Of a stretch of 64,000 nucleotides of DNA, positions 51,647 to 61,396 are shown piece by piece (within the stretch, counting starts at the first letter, position 1; each line of letters begins with the position of its first letter). Under the pieces are notes generated by a model, which searched no databases, was not told the origin of the DNA, and worked only from the letters and a program-made list of their open reading frames with translations. A program made the position numbers and the translations under genes. Location: positions 1-64,000 of the forward strand of contig CBFICS010000008.1 in the NCBI GenBank assembly GCA_965661055.1. The letters are read 5' to 3'. This DNA comes from CBFHSF01 sp965661055 (GTDB taxonomy: Bacteria > Bacteroidota > Bacteroidia > Flavobacteriales > Schleiferiaceae).

Positions 51647-52333
51647 ATGTTAAAAGTAAAAATCACGTTTTTTATCTATATCGTTTTCGCCGGAACATTA
51701 TTCTCTCAAAATGCGTTTGATGGGAAGGGAAGAAGACATGGAATGTGGGAAAAGAAGTTTGAGAACGGAAACACCCGATATAAAGGTGCCTTTAACCATG
51801 GGGTTGAAATAGGGACTTTTACATATTATTACCCAGACGGTAAAAAAAGAGTTGAAACCCACTTTCGTGGGAAAACTGGTGTAGGAATGTCTTACCAGTA
51901 TGATCATATGGAGCGTAAAATTGCTCAAGGATTGTACAAAGATCAAAAACGGGATTCAACCTGGTTGTTTTTTAACGACATAGGAGAAACCATTGAAGTG
52001 GTTAACTTTTCGGAAGGAGGAAGACATGGTGAAACATTAATTCTTTACGGAGATGGAACCGTAATGGAAAAAGTGGAATATGTAAAAGGTGTTAAACACG
52101 GACCTTTTAGAAAGAATTATGATACCGGTAAGCTTTGGGCTAAGGGAACCTATGTTAATGGGAAATTACACGGAGAGTATATTATTTATGATTTCTCTGG
52201 AGATATACTGTCTAAAGGAAAGTACAACAATGGCTACAAACACGGGGCTTGGTACTTTTCAGACAAAGGCACCTTAGACAAAAAAGTGATCTATAGGTTT
52301 GGCTATGAAGTAGAGCCAAAAAAAGAAAAATAA
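51647..52333 (+). CDS. Exported MORN-repeat protein (YwqK-like)
   Basis: A 228-residue protein with a signal peptide (about 1-20) followed by at least six MORN_2-type repeats of about 22 residues (for example WEKKFENGNTRYKGAFNHG, TYYYPDGKKRVETHFRGK, ILYGDGTVMEKVEYVKGVKHG, YDTGKLWAKGTYVNGKLHG). Databases often call such proteins 'YwqK family antitoxin', but no toxin gene is near and in Bacteroidota they are usually envelope proteins of unknown role. It is 1 bp from mnmA and probably in the same transcript. Confidence 0.8.
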   Translation: MLKVKITFFIYIVFAGTLFSQNAFDGKGRRHGMWEKKFENGNTRYKGAFNHGVEIGTFTYYYPDGKKRVETHFRGKTGVGMSYQYDHMERKIAQGLYKDQKRDSTWLFFNDIGETIEVVNFSEGGRHGETLILYGDGTVMEKVEYVKGVKHGPFRKNYDTGKLWAKGTYVNGKLHGEYIIYDFSGDILSKGKYNNGYKHGAWYFSDKGTLDKKVIYRFGYEVEPKKEK

Positions 52334-52334
52334 A

Positions 52335-53507
52335 ATGGCGAAGGTTGTAGTAGGTCTTAGTGGTGGTGTAGATAGCAGTGTAGCTGCTCAATTATTGGTA
52401 GATCAAGGTCATGAGGTCATAGGACTTTTCATGAGAAATTGGCATGATGAATCAGTTACCCTGCACAATGAATGTCCGTGGATAGAAGATTCTAACGATG
52501 CCATGGCCGTAGCAGATAAATTAGGAATTCCTTTTCAAGTTTTAGACCTTTCTGAGCAGTATAAAGACCGCATTGTAGACTATATGTTTGCAGAGTATCA
52601 AGCAGGTAGGACTCCAAATCCTGATGTGTTGTGCAATCGTGAAATAAAGTTTGATATATTTTTAGATGCAGCCCTTTCATTGGGGGCAGATTTTGTCGCA
52701 ACCGGTCATTATTGTCGCAAAAAAACCCAAGAAATAGACGGTAAGGAAGTGCATTCACTACTCTCAGGACTTGATAGAAATAAAGATCAATCGTATTTCT
52801 TGTGCCAACTGAATCAATACCAATTGTCTAAAGCTCTTTTTCCAGTAGGAGATTTACAAAAAAGCGAAGTAAGAAAAATTGCTTCAGAGAATGATTTGGT
52901 TACCGCTGATAAAAAAGATAGCCAGGGTTTATGCTTTATTGGTAAGGTGAGCTTACCAGACTTTTTGCAACAAAAATTAAAAGCAATTCCTGGAGATATT
53001 ATAGAGGTTCCAGCAGAAGATCCCAGATACATTGAATATCAAAAAACTGAGACCTTACAAGATATGGCTGCGCCATACTCTTATCTTCCTGAAAACGGAA
53101 AAGTGGTTGGGCAACATAGAGGAGCCCACTTTTTTACCATTGGCCAACGCAAAGGGTTAATGGTTGGGGGTACCCCAGAACCTTTATTTATTATTGGCAC
53201 TGACGTGGAGAAAAACATTCTGTATACTGGGCAAGGTGCCAATCACCCAGGATTATTTCACAAAGGCCTTTTTATTGCCGAAAAAGATATTCATTGGATT
53301 AGAGAAGACCTTTCTATGAACCAAGGTGATGTTGAATTGTTTGATGTTAGAATAAGGTATAGACAAGATTTACAAAAAGCTCAACTTCATAAAGTTAAAT
53401 CTGGTTTATATATTATATTTGAAGAATCACAAAAAGCTATCAGTCCGGGTCAGTTTGCCGCTTGGTATAAAAACGACGAATTGATGGGTAGTGGAACTAT
53501 ATCATAA
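52335..53507 (+). CDS. mnmA: tRNA-specific 2-thiouridylase MnmA
   Basis: A 390-residue MnmA, which thiolates U34 of tRNA-Lys, -Glu and -Gln. The PP-loop SGGVDSS is at residues 9-15, and the two catalytic cysteines are Cys100 (NPDVLCNREIKF) and Cys200 (SQGLCFIGK). The C-terminal beta-barrel is complete. The stop overlaps the ATG of the S8 protease by one base (TAATG), so expression is coupled although the functions are unrelated. Confidence 0.95.
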   Translation: MAKVVVGLSGGVDSSVAAQLLVDQGHEVIGLFMRNWHDESVTLHNECPWIEDSNDAMAVADKLGIPFQVLDLSEQYKDRIVDYMFAEYQAGRTPNPDVLCNREIKFDIFLDAALSLGADFVATGHYCRKKTQEIDGKEVHSLLSGLDRNKDQSYFLCQLNQYQLSKALFPVGDLQKSEVRKIASENDLVTADKKDSQGLCFIGKVSLPDFLQQKLKAIPGDIIEVPAEDPRYIEYQKTETLQDMAAPYSYLPENGKVVGQHRGAHFFTIGQRKGLMVGGTPEPLFIIGTDVEKNILYTGQGANHPGLFHKGLFIAEKDIHWIREDLSMNQGDVELFDVRIRYRQDLQKAQLHKVKSGLYIIFEESQKAISPGQFAAWYKNDELMGSGTIS

Positions 53508-55123
53508 TGAAAAAACTCGCAACTCTACTCGTATTACTTTTTATTAGCTCATCAACCTTTGCTCAGAACGAAAAAATTTGGGTTTTCTTAAAAGATAAGG
53601 GGCCAGAAGTAGAAGCTCAAATGGCTCATCCTGAGAATTATTTGTCGTTAAAATCACTATTCAGAAGACAACAACAAGGCATTAGCATCCACGAAAGTGA
53701 TGTACCTGTTTATCCACAATACATTAGTGAAATAAATGATTTAGGATTTAAAGTAATTGCTAAATCTAAATGGCTGAATGCTGTTTCTGTAGAAGTTTCT
53801 AATGAGAGTTTTAAATCCATTTTAATGAATTTAGACTGCGTCATCAAGGTTGAGGCGGTGAATAAGTTAAAAGTGGCTCGTAATTCTTCCCAATCCTTAA
53901 AAACTGAAAAAACAACTACCTATGGGTATGGTGTAGCCAATAATAATATTTCCTTTATTAAAGGTGTACACTTACACGATATGGGGTACAAAGGGCAAGG
54001 AATGACCATTGCGGTTTTAGATGGTGGCTTTTCGGGTGCTCAATCATATTTGGCTTTTGATTCTTTAAATACCAGTGGTAGACTTTTGGGGACCTACAAT
54101 TTTGTTGCAAGAGATACCAATGTTTATAAAGGTGGAAACCATGGTATGTCTGTATTGAGCACAATGGCTGGTTTATTAGATACTCAGATAGTTGTTACTG
54201 CTCCAAAAGCAAATTATTATTTACTAGTTACGGAGGATGATGCCAGTGAGTCAACCATAGAAGAAGACAATTGGGTAGAAGGAGCAGAGTACGCAGATTC
54301 TGTAGGTGCCGATGTGATAAATTCAAGTTTGGGCTACAGTACATTTGATGATTCAAATGACAATTATTCATATTCTGATATGGATGGAAGAACCACCATC
54401 GTATCTCAAGGAGCCATTTTTGCAGCAAGAAAGGGAATTCTTGTTTGTGTGAGTGCTGGCAATGAAGGGGGGAGTAGCTGGAGGTATATTACCAGTCCAG
54501 GTGACACCGATTCAATATTAACAGTAGGAGCAATAGACAACAATAAAAAAATAACTTCTTTTAGCTCAAGAGGTCCATCTTCAGATGGTAGAATAAAACC
54601 CGATGTTGTAGCTCTTGGAGGTGGTGCTGGGTTAGTAAATTCTTTTGGTTTTCCAGCATTTGGAAATGGAACTTCATTTTCAAGTCCAATAATAGCTGGT
54701 ATGACGGCATGTTTATGGCAGGCCAACAAAACCAAAACAAATCAAGAAATAATAGACATTGTCAGACAAAGCGCAAGTAAGGCTAACAACCCAGACACTA
54801 TTTTGGGTTATGGAATTCCCAATTACTCAGATGCTTTGCCCCAGGTGATTAGTGTCGAAGAAAACCATCCCAAAAACAAAGTGTTTTCTGTTTACCCAAA
54901 TCCTTTTAAAGAAAGTCTAACGATTAACTCCTCTTTTTTGGTTTCAAGAACTAAGGTGGTTATTCAGCTGTCTAATTTTAATGGAAAAGTAGTTTTTCAA
55001 TCTACCGAAACATATATTGAGGAGGAAATTGAATTAAATCTACCAACTTTACCTTCTGGAATTTACTTTATACTATTATCTTCGGACCAAGAAACATTGG
55101 TTGAAAAGTTAATTCATGAATAA
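53507..55123 (+). CDS. Secreted S8 subtilisin-like protease with T9SS type A sorting domain
   Basis: A 538-residue protein: signal peptide (about 1-19), inhibitor-like prodomain (about 20-125), S8 catalytic domain with Asp172 (VLDGGFSG), His212 (GGNHGMSV), the oxyanion Asn319 (SAGNEGG) and Ser390 (NGTSFSSP), then a C-terminal type IX sorting domain (about 460-538: VYPNPFKESLTI, LPSGIYFILLSS). The protein is therefore exported by the type IX system and probably surface-bound or released. The prodomain lies where the family's I9-like segment would be. It overlaps the next gene by 8 bp. Confidence 0.92.
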   Translation: MKKLATLLVLLFISSSTFAQNEKIWVFLKDKGPEVEAQMAHPENYLSLKSLFRRQQQGISIHESDVPVYPQYISEINDLGFKVIAKSKWLNAVSVEVSNESFKSILMNLDCVIKVEAVNKLKVARNSSQSLKTEKTTTYGYGVANNNISFIKGVHLHDMGYKGQGMTIAVLDGGFSGAQSYLAFDSLNTSGRLLGTYNFVARDTNVYKGGNHGMSVLSTMAGLLDTQIVVTAPKANYYLLVTEDDASESTIEEDNWVEGAEYADSVGADVINSSLGYSTFDDSNDNYSYSDMDGRTTIVSQGAIFAARKGILVCVSAGNEGGSSWRYITSPGDTDSILTVGAIDNNKKITSFSSRGPSSDGRIKPDVVALGGGAGLVNSFGFPAFGNGTSFSSPIIAGMTACLWQANKTKTNQEIIDIVRQSASKANNPDTILGYGIPNYSDALPQVISVEENHPKNKVFSVYPNPFKESLTINSSFLVSRTKVVIQLSNFNGKVVFQSTETYIEEEIELNLPTLPSGIYFILLSSDQETLVEKLIHE

Positions 55124-56060
55124 CAGAATCACTGAACTTTTTAATATTAAGTACCCTATCATTCAAGCTGGAATGATTTGGTGCTCTGGCTGGGAATTAG
55201 CTTCTGCTGTATCTAATGCTGGAGGGTTAGGTATTATTGGGGCAGGTTCAATGTACCCAGAAGTTTTGAGGGACCACATAAGAAAATGCAAAGCAAATAC
55301 CCAAAAACCCTTTGCGGTAAATGTCCCTATGCTCTATCCAGATATTGAAAAACACATGGAAATCATTATTGAAGAGAAGGTTCCCATTGTTTTTACTTCT
55401 GCAGGTAATCCAAAAACTTGGACACAGCATTTAAAATCTCATGGAATTATTGTAGTTCACGTGGTAAGTAGTGTGAAATTTGCACTAAAAGCTCAAGAAG
55501 CTGGTGTAGATGCGGTAGTTGCAGAGGGATTTGAAGCAGGAGGACATAACGGTAGAGACGAAACTACGACCCTTTGTTTGATTCCCATGGTTTCTGAGGT
55601 TTTGTCCATTCCATTGATTGCGGCAGGCGGAATTGCATCCGGAAAAGCAATTCTTGCAGTTATGACTTTAGGAGCTGATGCTGCCCAAATTGGTAGTCTA
55701 TTTGTAGCCACCGAAGAAAGTAGTGCACATCAAAATTTTAAAGAAACCGTGGTTAAGGCCTCAGAAGGTGATACCCAATTGACACTTAAAGAACTAGCGC
55801 CTGTTAGGTTACTTAAAAATCAATTTTATCAAGAAATTCAAGAACTGTATCATAAAGGTGCAACTGTTGAAGAGTTAAGATCTCATTTAGGCAGAGCAAG
55901 AGCAAAAAAAGGAATGTTTGAAGGAGACTTGTTGGAGGGTGAGTTAGAAATAGGTCAAATCTCGGGTTTAATCCATGAAATATTGCCCGCAGAAAAAGTT
56001 GTTAAAAAGCTAATAACTGAATTCCAACTAGCTGTAAAACAAGTGCCAACGTTAAGGTAA
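55116..56060 (+). CDS. Nitronate monooxygenase / 2-nitropropane dioxygenase family flavoprotein
   Basis: A 314-residue FMN-dependent TIM-barrel protein. It starts with the family segment ITELFNIKYPIIQAGMIWCSG and has the phosphate-binding loop IAAGGIASGKAILAVMTLGADAAQIGSLF (about 170-198), and AVVAEGFEAGGHNGRDE (about 132-148) with the catalytic-site His. Members oxidise nitronates or act as enoyl reductases (FabK-like); which one is not settled by sequence. It overlaps the S8 protease gene by 8 bp. Confidence 0.85.
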   Translation: MNNRITELFNIKYPIIQAGMIWCSGWELASAVSNAGGLGIIGAGSMYPEVLRDHIRKCKANTQKPFAVNVPMLYPDIEKHMEIIIEEKVPIVFTSAGNPKTWTQHLKSHGIIVVHVVSSVKFALKAQEAGVDAVVAEGFEAGGHNGRDETTTLCLIPMVSEVLSIPLIAAGGIASGKAILAVMTLGADAAQIGSLFVATEESSAHQNFKETVVKASEGDTQLTLKELAPVRLLKNQFYQEIQELYHKGATVEELRSHLGRARAKKGMFEGDLLEGELEIGQISGLIHEILPAEKVVKKLITEFQLAVKQVPTLR

Positions 56061-56069
56061 TTTAAAAAA

Positions 56070-56168
56070 GTGTTATGTCTCATCGATTTATCGAAGAATA
56101 ACACAAAATAAGCGAAAAGCATCGTTTGATAAGTATGTGTATATTGTTATCCTAGAAGGCTTTTCGCT
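56070..56168 (+). other. Two successive hairpins in the intergenic region
   Basis: GTGTTAT (56070-56076) pairs with ATAACAC (56098-56104) around a loop with an inner TCGAT/ATCGA palindrome, and a second perfect 10-bp repeat AGCGAAAAGC (56111-56120) pairs with GCTTTTCGCT (56159-56168) over a 38-nt loop. No T run of terminator type follows the first; the second is followed by a T-rich stretch after a few bases. It lies between the flavoprotein and the type B sorting protein and could be an attenuator, 3' end structure or small RNA. Confidence 0.45.
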
Positions 56169-56216
56169 TTCACAAAGGTTTTTTACTTTGGTTTCCGAAT
56201 TTGATTAATATCGATC

Positions 56217-59200
56217 ATGAAAAAAATAGCCGTATTACTTTTCCTTTTTATAGGAATGTTAAGTTTTGAATCAAAAGGTACCCACCTTGCGGGTGGTGAG
56301 ATTACTTGGGAATGTTTGCCAAGTGGTCTTTATAAGTTTACTTTAATTGTTTACCGGGATTGTGGTACGGGAACAGCTACATTACCAACTACTTCTCAGA
56401 CTTTGACAAATTCAGGGGGAGGTAATATTACCTGTAACTTTATTTCTTTAACGGATGTATCTCCTCAGTGTTATACTGGAGGTACAACTATTAGTTGCGG
56501 TTCGGTTACTTCAGGAAATGGTGCTATTGAAAGGGCTGTCTATATTAGTAATCCTGTTACTCTTTCTGGTACACCTCCGGCTGGTGGTTGGTCCTTTTCC
56601 TGGAGTAATTGTTGTAGACCAAGCTCTATTACAAACTTGTCTAACCCATCAGGTCAATCTTATTTCTTAAGAGCAATAATGTACCCCTATAACAACGGAC
56701 TTGGAATTGTAAATGCCAACCCATGTTATGATTCATCACCAACATTTTTGGAGCCACCAGCGGTTGTTACTTGTTCTGGATACAAATTTTCTTTTAATAA
56801 CTTTGGGTTTGACGATCAATTAGATTCACTTTATTACGAATGGGCTACTCCATTGACTTCAAGCCTTACAGCATCTGTAAACTGGGCTGCAGGTTATAAT
56901 GCAGGAAGTCCTCTGCCAAGTATTACCCAAGGAAATACAACAAACCCTTACCTGGATGGAGCAACGGGACAAGTTCAAATGAATGTGACCTCCCCTTCAA
57001 GTGGTTCTTTCGCAACCTGTATGAAGGTTGGTGCCTATAAGTGTGGTCAAAAAATTGCCGAAGTATTTAGAGATATTCCCTTTATCCTTAAGGCTTGTCC
57101 TTCTAATGATTATTTAGGAAACTCAAATAAACCCCCTAAAACGGATTATGTTTTTGATCCTCAATACCCTCCTTTAGTACCCATCCTTGTATCTGCTGAT
57201 ACTATTGGTTATTCCGTTGAAGTTTGTGCAGGTCAAACCGTACAGTTTGATGTGAACGCTTCTGACTTTAATGTCAATCAAACAGGTCCAAGTACATTTA
57301 ACTTTCAAACGATTAACTTCTTTGGAGCTGGAGGTAACCTAGGAGTTGGCTATACCAGTACAACTAACTGTAGATTCCAACCACCTTGTGCAACAATTGT
57401 ACCCATTGGAGGTCAGGCAGGATATTCAAACCAATTGAATAACGATGTTAGATTTAACTGGAACACTACTTGTGATCACTTAAATTATCAAACCAGTGTT
57501 TGTGGCGTAGGTAAGAACGTTTTTAACTACTACCTTCAAATGCGAGACAATGGATGTCCTGCGCCTTACACAAGTATTTCAAATATTCAGGTAACCGTAA
57601 ATCCTAAGTTTGTTCCTGCTCCAATTATGGATACTAGCTGCTTGTCGTATGATGAGAACACGGGAATGGTAACCATTAGCTGGGATAGACCACCAACAAC
57701 ACCACCTTGTGAGTCTATTGATAGTGGATATGTAATTTACTATTCATCTAATATCAATGGTCCATACGCACCTATTGACAGTATTTCAGACACCTTGGTA
57801 ACCACTTACAGTTATGTGAATTCAGTTGGAGGAAATGCTTACTACTTTGTACGAGCAAAAGGAGATTGTGGATTCTATTCAGAGCCATCAGACACCCTTT
57901 CTGTAATTCAATTAAATCTTACTGCTGTACCACCAGCCCCAAATAGTAGCACTGCTGTTTTAGATTGGAATGTTGGAAAAATTGGTGATACCACCACATA
58001 CTATCAAATTTGGAGAGAAGCACCCACTGGATCTGGAAACTGGGCGATGTTAGATTCTACACAAGGAACGACTTTTTCTGATAATGTAGATATTTGTGGT
58101 TCTAACCTTACCTACCAGATTAGAGTAGGTGGAATTTGTATGTCTACCACGGTGAGTGGTTACTTCAGTGACCAGTCCAACTTAGATACCATTTATGTAG
58201 ATAGTATAAGTGTAAATAATTCTCAAACAGTTATTAGTTGGGAAGAGTCAACCTTAGGGGATGTAATTGGCTATATAGTGTTACAATACCAGCCAAGCGC
58301 TGGAGGTTGGATAGGAATAGATACGGTGCCTTTAGGGACGACTATGCCTTATACGGTTGTAGGATCTACTCCAGATGACGCAAGTGAACTTTACAAGATT
58401 GTGTCATTAGATAGTTGCGACAATCAAAGTTCACCGTTGTTAGCAAGTCGACATAATACGATTCACTTTAGAGCACTAATAGACGCTTGTGATAATAAGG
58501 TAAGATTAAACTGGAACACCTACCAAGATTTCCCAGTAGATCGTTACGATTTAATAAAAGAAACAACCGATGCATCAGGAAACTTTAGCTCGGTAGTACT
58601 TTATTCAGGAGGTCCAACCGACTCTACCTATGTAGACAAAAACTTGGTAAACGGATATGAGTATTGCTACTATGTGCGAATGACCGATACGAGTGGTACG
58701 AGAACCTCTACCTCTAACATAGAGTGTTTTGATGCGATTGTAACCAGAAAATCAGCCTTTTTATATGTAGCATCGGCTAACGTAAAAGCCAACGGAAGTG
58801 TAGAGGTAACGACTCATTTTGATGACCAAGCCGATGTAATCGGGTTTGAAGTTCAACGAGGCGATAGTCCATCAGGTCCGTTTAGATCTCTTGGTCAAGT
58901 ATCAAAACCATTGGGAACAAGTATTTTCAAATATTCTGACTTTACGGCTAATACCAGTGAGAAGACCTACTATTACCGAGTAGCACCAACCGATTCATGT
59001 GGAAACGCCGATACGGTATCCAATACAGGAAACAACATTCACTTGAAGGTATCAGCCAGAAAGGACTTAGTAAACATTTTATCCTGGACTCCATATCGTG
59101 AGTTTGGTGGAAATATTAACTACTATGAGTTATGGCGATCAGTAAACGGTAGTCCACAATTCCAATTGGTTACGAGTGCTATATCGGCAACAGACTCTGT

Positions 59201-59627
59201 TTACTATGATGACATTAGAGGAGTTGATTCAGACGGAAAATTCACCTACTATATTGTAGCTCATGAATTAAACAACCCGCTAGGATTCACCGATAATGGA
59301 GCTCCATACACAGCTGCATCAAACCGAGTTTCATTGATTCAAGAGGCTAGAATCTTCTTACCGAAAGCATTCTTCCCACAATCAGATGTTGCAGAAATCC
59401 GAGTGTGGAAGCCAGGGAATGTATTTGCACAAGATGCATCATACTCCTTGACTATTGTAGATCGCTGGGGTAAAACTGTCTTTAAGACAAACAACCCAAA
59501 TGAAGGTTGGGATGGAACTTATAGTGGAGGATATGCAGACCAGGGTGTTTATGTATTCCAGTTAAAGTACAAGTCTTTCGACGGAATAGTAAGAGAAGAA
59601 AAAGGGTTTATTACCTTACTGAAATAG
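56217..59627 (+). CDS. Large surface protein with fibronectin-like repeats and gliding-motility/T9SS type B C-terminal domain
   Basis: An 1136-residue protein with a signal peptide (about 1-22). The N-terminal 460 residues are cysteine-containing and include THLAGGEITWECL, seen at the start of many Flavobacteriales surface proteins. From about 470 there are several fibronectin type III-like domains (SIDSGYVIYYSS, YYELWRSVNGSPQ). The last 90 or so residues (FLPKAFFPQSDVAEIRVW ... WDGTYSGGYADQGVYVFQLKY) are the CHU_C gliding-motility domain that marks type B cargo of the type IX system. It is probably a cell-surface adhesin or structural protein; the binding partner is unknown. Confidence 0.88.
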   Translation: MKKIAVLLFLFIGMLSFESKGTHLAGGEITWECLPSGLYKFTLIVYRDCGTGTATLPTTSQTLTNSGGGNITCNFISLTDVSPQCYTGGTTISCGSVTSGNGAIERAVYISNPVTLSGTPPAGGWSFSWSNCCRPSSITNLSNPSGQSYFLRAIMYPYNNGLGIVNANPCYDSSPTFLEPPAVVTCSGYKFSFNNFGFDDQLDSLYYEWATPLTSSLTASVNWAAGYNAGSPLPSITQGNTTNPYLDGATGQVQMNVTSPSSGSFATCMKVGAYKCGQKIAEVFRDIPFILKACPSNDYLGNSNKPPKTDYVFDPQYPPLVPILVSADTIGYSVEVCAGQTVQFDVNASDFNVNQTGPSTFNFQTINFFGAGGNLGVGYTSTTNCRFQPPCATIVPIGGQAGYSNQLNNDVRFNWNTTCDHLNYQTSVCGVGKNVFNYYLQMRDNGCPAPYTSISNIQVTVNPKFVPAPIMDTSCLSYDENTGMVTISWDRPPTTPPCESIDSGYVIYYSSNINGPYAPIDSISDTLVTTYSYVNSVGGNAYYFVRAKGDCGFYSEPSDTLSVIQLNLTAVPPAPNSSTAVLDWNVGKIGDTTTYYQIWREAPTGSGNWAMLDSTQGTTFSDNVDICGSNLTYQIRVGGICMSTTVSGYFSDQSNLDTIYVDSISVNNSQTVISWEESTLGDVIGYIVLQYQPSAGGWIGIDTVPLGTTMPYTVVGSTPDDASELYKIVSLDSCDNQSSPLLASRHNTIHFRALIDACDNKVRLNWNTYQDFPVDRYDLIKETTDASGNFSSVVLYSGGPTDSTYVDKNLVNGYEYCYYVRMTDTSGTRTSTSNIECFDAIVTRKSAFLYVASANVKANGSVEVTTHFDDQADVIGFEVQRGDSPSGPFRSLGQVSKPLGTSIFKYSDFTANTSEKTYYYRVAPTDSCGNADTVSNTGNNIHLKVSARKDLVNILSWTPYREFGGNINYYELWRSVNGSPQFQLVTSAISATDSVYYDDIRGVDSDGKFTYYIVAHELNNPLGFTDNGAPYTAASNRVSLIQEARIFLPKAFFPQSDVAEIRVWKPGNVFAQDASYSLTIVDRWGKTVFKTNNPNEGWDGTYSGGYADQGVYVFQLKYKSFDGIVREEKGFITLLK

Positions 59628-59650
59628 AATTTATCTATTAATTGTTAAAA

Positions 59651-59683
59651 AAAAAGCAGCTTTAACACAGCCGCCTTTTTTTA
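59651..59683 (+). terminator. Weak terminator after the type B surface protein
   Basis: GCAGCT (59656-59661) pairs with AGCCGC (59669-59674) with one A-C mismatch, followed by a run of T. It is the only candidate between the two genes. Confidence 0.5.
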
Positions 59684-59698
59684 TAATGAATGTATTTG

Positions 59699-59706
59699 TA
59701 ACTTTG
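59699..59706 (+). promoter_or_regulatory. Probable -7 element of guaB
   Basis: TAACTTTG matches TAnnTTTG and lies 33 nt before the ATG at 59739. No clear TTG at normal distance; the upstream T-rich terminator tail may replace it. Confidence 0.4.
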
Positions 59707-59738
59707 CACGCAATTTAATCTCAAAATTGCGCTCACTT

Positions 59739-61211
59739 ATGTCATTTAACGCATCTAAAGTTATTGGAGAAGGCCTCACGTATGATGATCTTCTTCTAGT
59801 GCCTGCGTACTCAGAGGTATTACCTCGTACTGTAGACATTAAAACGCGCTTCACGCGAAACATCAGTCTTAACGCCCCTTTGATTTCTGCGGCAATGGAT
59901 ACTGTCACCGAATCAGCCATGGCTATTGCTATTGCTCAAGACGGTGGTATTGGTGTTCTTCATAAGAACATGACCATTGAACAACAGGCCATAGAGGTGC
60001 GTAAGGTAAAAAGAGCGGAAAGCGGAATGATCATCGATCCCGTGACTCTTAATGAATCCGCTTTGGTTTCTGACGCAAAGGCCATGATGGCCGAATACAA
60101 AATTGGTGGAATTCCAGTGGTTGATACAACCAAAAAATTGGTGGGTATTATTACCAATAGAGATCTTAGATTTGAGAAAAATGAAGGTCGTCCGATAAGT
60201 GAAATAATGACTCGTGACGGACTAGTTACTACTGGTGAGAAAACAACTATGGAAGAAGCAGAAGTTATTTTGCAAAACCATAAAATTGAAAAACTACCAG
60301 TGGTTGATGCTAACGGATTTTTAATTGGTTTAATCACCTATAGAGATATTACAAAACTTAGAGTGAAACCGAATGCATCAAAAGATTCTTTCGGAAGACT
60401 TAGAGTTGCAGCAGCTGTTGGAGTAACTGGTGATGTATTAGAAAGAGTTGACGCCTTAGTTGAATCTAATGTAGATGCTGTGATTATTGATACAGCACAT
60501 GGTCATACCAAAGGAGTGGTAGAAGCTCTTAAAGCGGTAAAAGGTAAACATCCTAACCTAGATGTAGTTGTCGGAAATATTGCTACAGGTGCTGCCGCTA
60601 AGTACTTAGTTGACGCGGGTGCTGATGCGGTAAAAGTAGGGATTGGTCCGGGTTCTATTTGTACTACTCGTGTAGTAGCAGGAGTTGGAGTACCTCAAGT
60701 TTCAGCAATTATGGATGTTTATGAGGCGATTAAAGATAGTGGTGTGCCCATTATTGCTGATGGTGGAATTAGATTTACTGGAGATATTGTTAAAGCAATA
60801 GCAGCAGGTGCTGATACGGTTATGTTAGGTTCTTTGCTAGCGGGTTCAAAAGAAACGCCAGGAGATACCATTATCTATGAAGGTCGTAAGTTTAAAACGT
60901 ACCGTGGAATGGGTTCTATTGAAGCCATGGAAAAAGGATCAAAGGACCGTTATTTCCAAGACGTAGAAGACGATATTAAAAAACTAGTACCAGAAGGTAT
61001 TGTAGGCCGAGTTCCTTACAAGGGAGAAGTTAGTGAAGTAATTTACCAGTTTATTGGTGGATTAAGAGCTGGTATGGGATATTGTGGTGCCAAAGACATT
61101 AAAACCTTACAGCAGACAGCTCAATTTATTAGAATGTCAGCAGCTGGAATGAATGAAAGTCACCCTCACGATGTATCTATTACACGTGAAGCACCAAATT
61201 ACAGTAGATAA
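59739..61211 (+). CDS. guaB: IMP dehydrogenase
   Basis: A 490-residue IMPDH from the ATG at 59739 (MSFNASKVIGEGLTYDDLLLVPAYSE). It oxidises IMP to XMP with NAD, the first committed step to GMP. The TIM barrel is interrupted by two CBS domains (about 95-215), and the catalytic loop GPGSICTTR (about 300-308) and the flap with YRGMGSIEAM are complete. The start at 59727 adds four residues and is less likely. A strong terminator follows at 61232-61260. Confidence 0.96.
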   Translation: MSFNASKVIGEGLTYDDLLLVPAYSEVLPRTVDIKTRFTRNISLNAPLISAAMDTVTESAMAIAIAQDGGIGVLHKNMTIEQQAIEVRKVKRAESGMIIDPVTLNESALVSDAKAMMAEYKIGGIPVVDTTKKLVGIITNRDLRFEKNEGRPISEIMTRDGLVTTGEKTTMEEAEVILQNHKIEKLPVVDANGFLIGLITYRDITKLRVKPNASKDSFGRLRVAAAVGVTGDVLERVDALVESNVDAVIIDTAHGHTKGVVEALKAVKGKHPNLDVVVGNIATGAAAKYLVDAGADAVKVGIGPGSICTTRVVAGVGVPQVSAIMDVYEAIKDSGVPIIADGGIRFTGDIVKAIAAGADTVMLGSLLAGSKETPGDTIIYEGRKFKTYRGMGSIEAMEKGSKDRYFQDVEDDIKKLVPEGIVGRVPYKGEVSEVIYQFIGGLRAGMGYCGAKDIKTLQQTAQFIRMSAAGMNESHPHDVSITREAPNYSR

Positions 61212-61229
61212 TAATTATTATTCATAGAA

Positions 61230-61261
61230 TTAAGGTGAGGTTTTCCTCACCTTTTTTTTTG
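61230..61261. terminator. Terminator of guaB
   Basis: AAGGTGAGG (61232-61240) pairs perfectly with CCTCACCTT (61245-61253) around TTTT, followed by nine or more T. Confidence 0.92.
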
Positions 61262-61396
61262 AAAAATTTTAACAAAAAGAACCTTCTTATAATTCCTGAT
61301 TTTCGCACTATTATTCATAAATTCACCCGCTTTATGTAAAATGTTGGTTGCGATGGCAACTACTAATTTTTATAGTAATACTCTAAAAGAGAATAA

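Noticed and set aside
51647..52333. Toxin-antitoxin system, from the 'YwqK antitoxin' label
   Set aside because: The protein is exported and made of MORN-like repeats, and there is no toxin-like gene beside it.
56217..59627. Recent tandem duplications in the large T9SS protein
   Set aside because: The fibronectin-like units are related in fold but diverged in sequence; no near-identical DNA repeats are visible.
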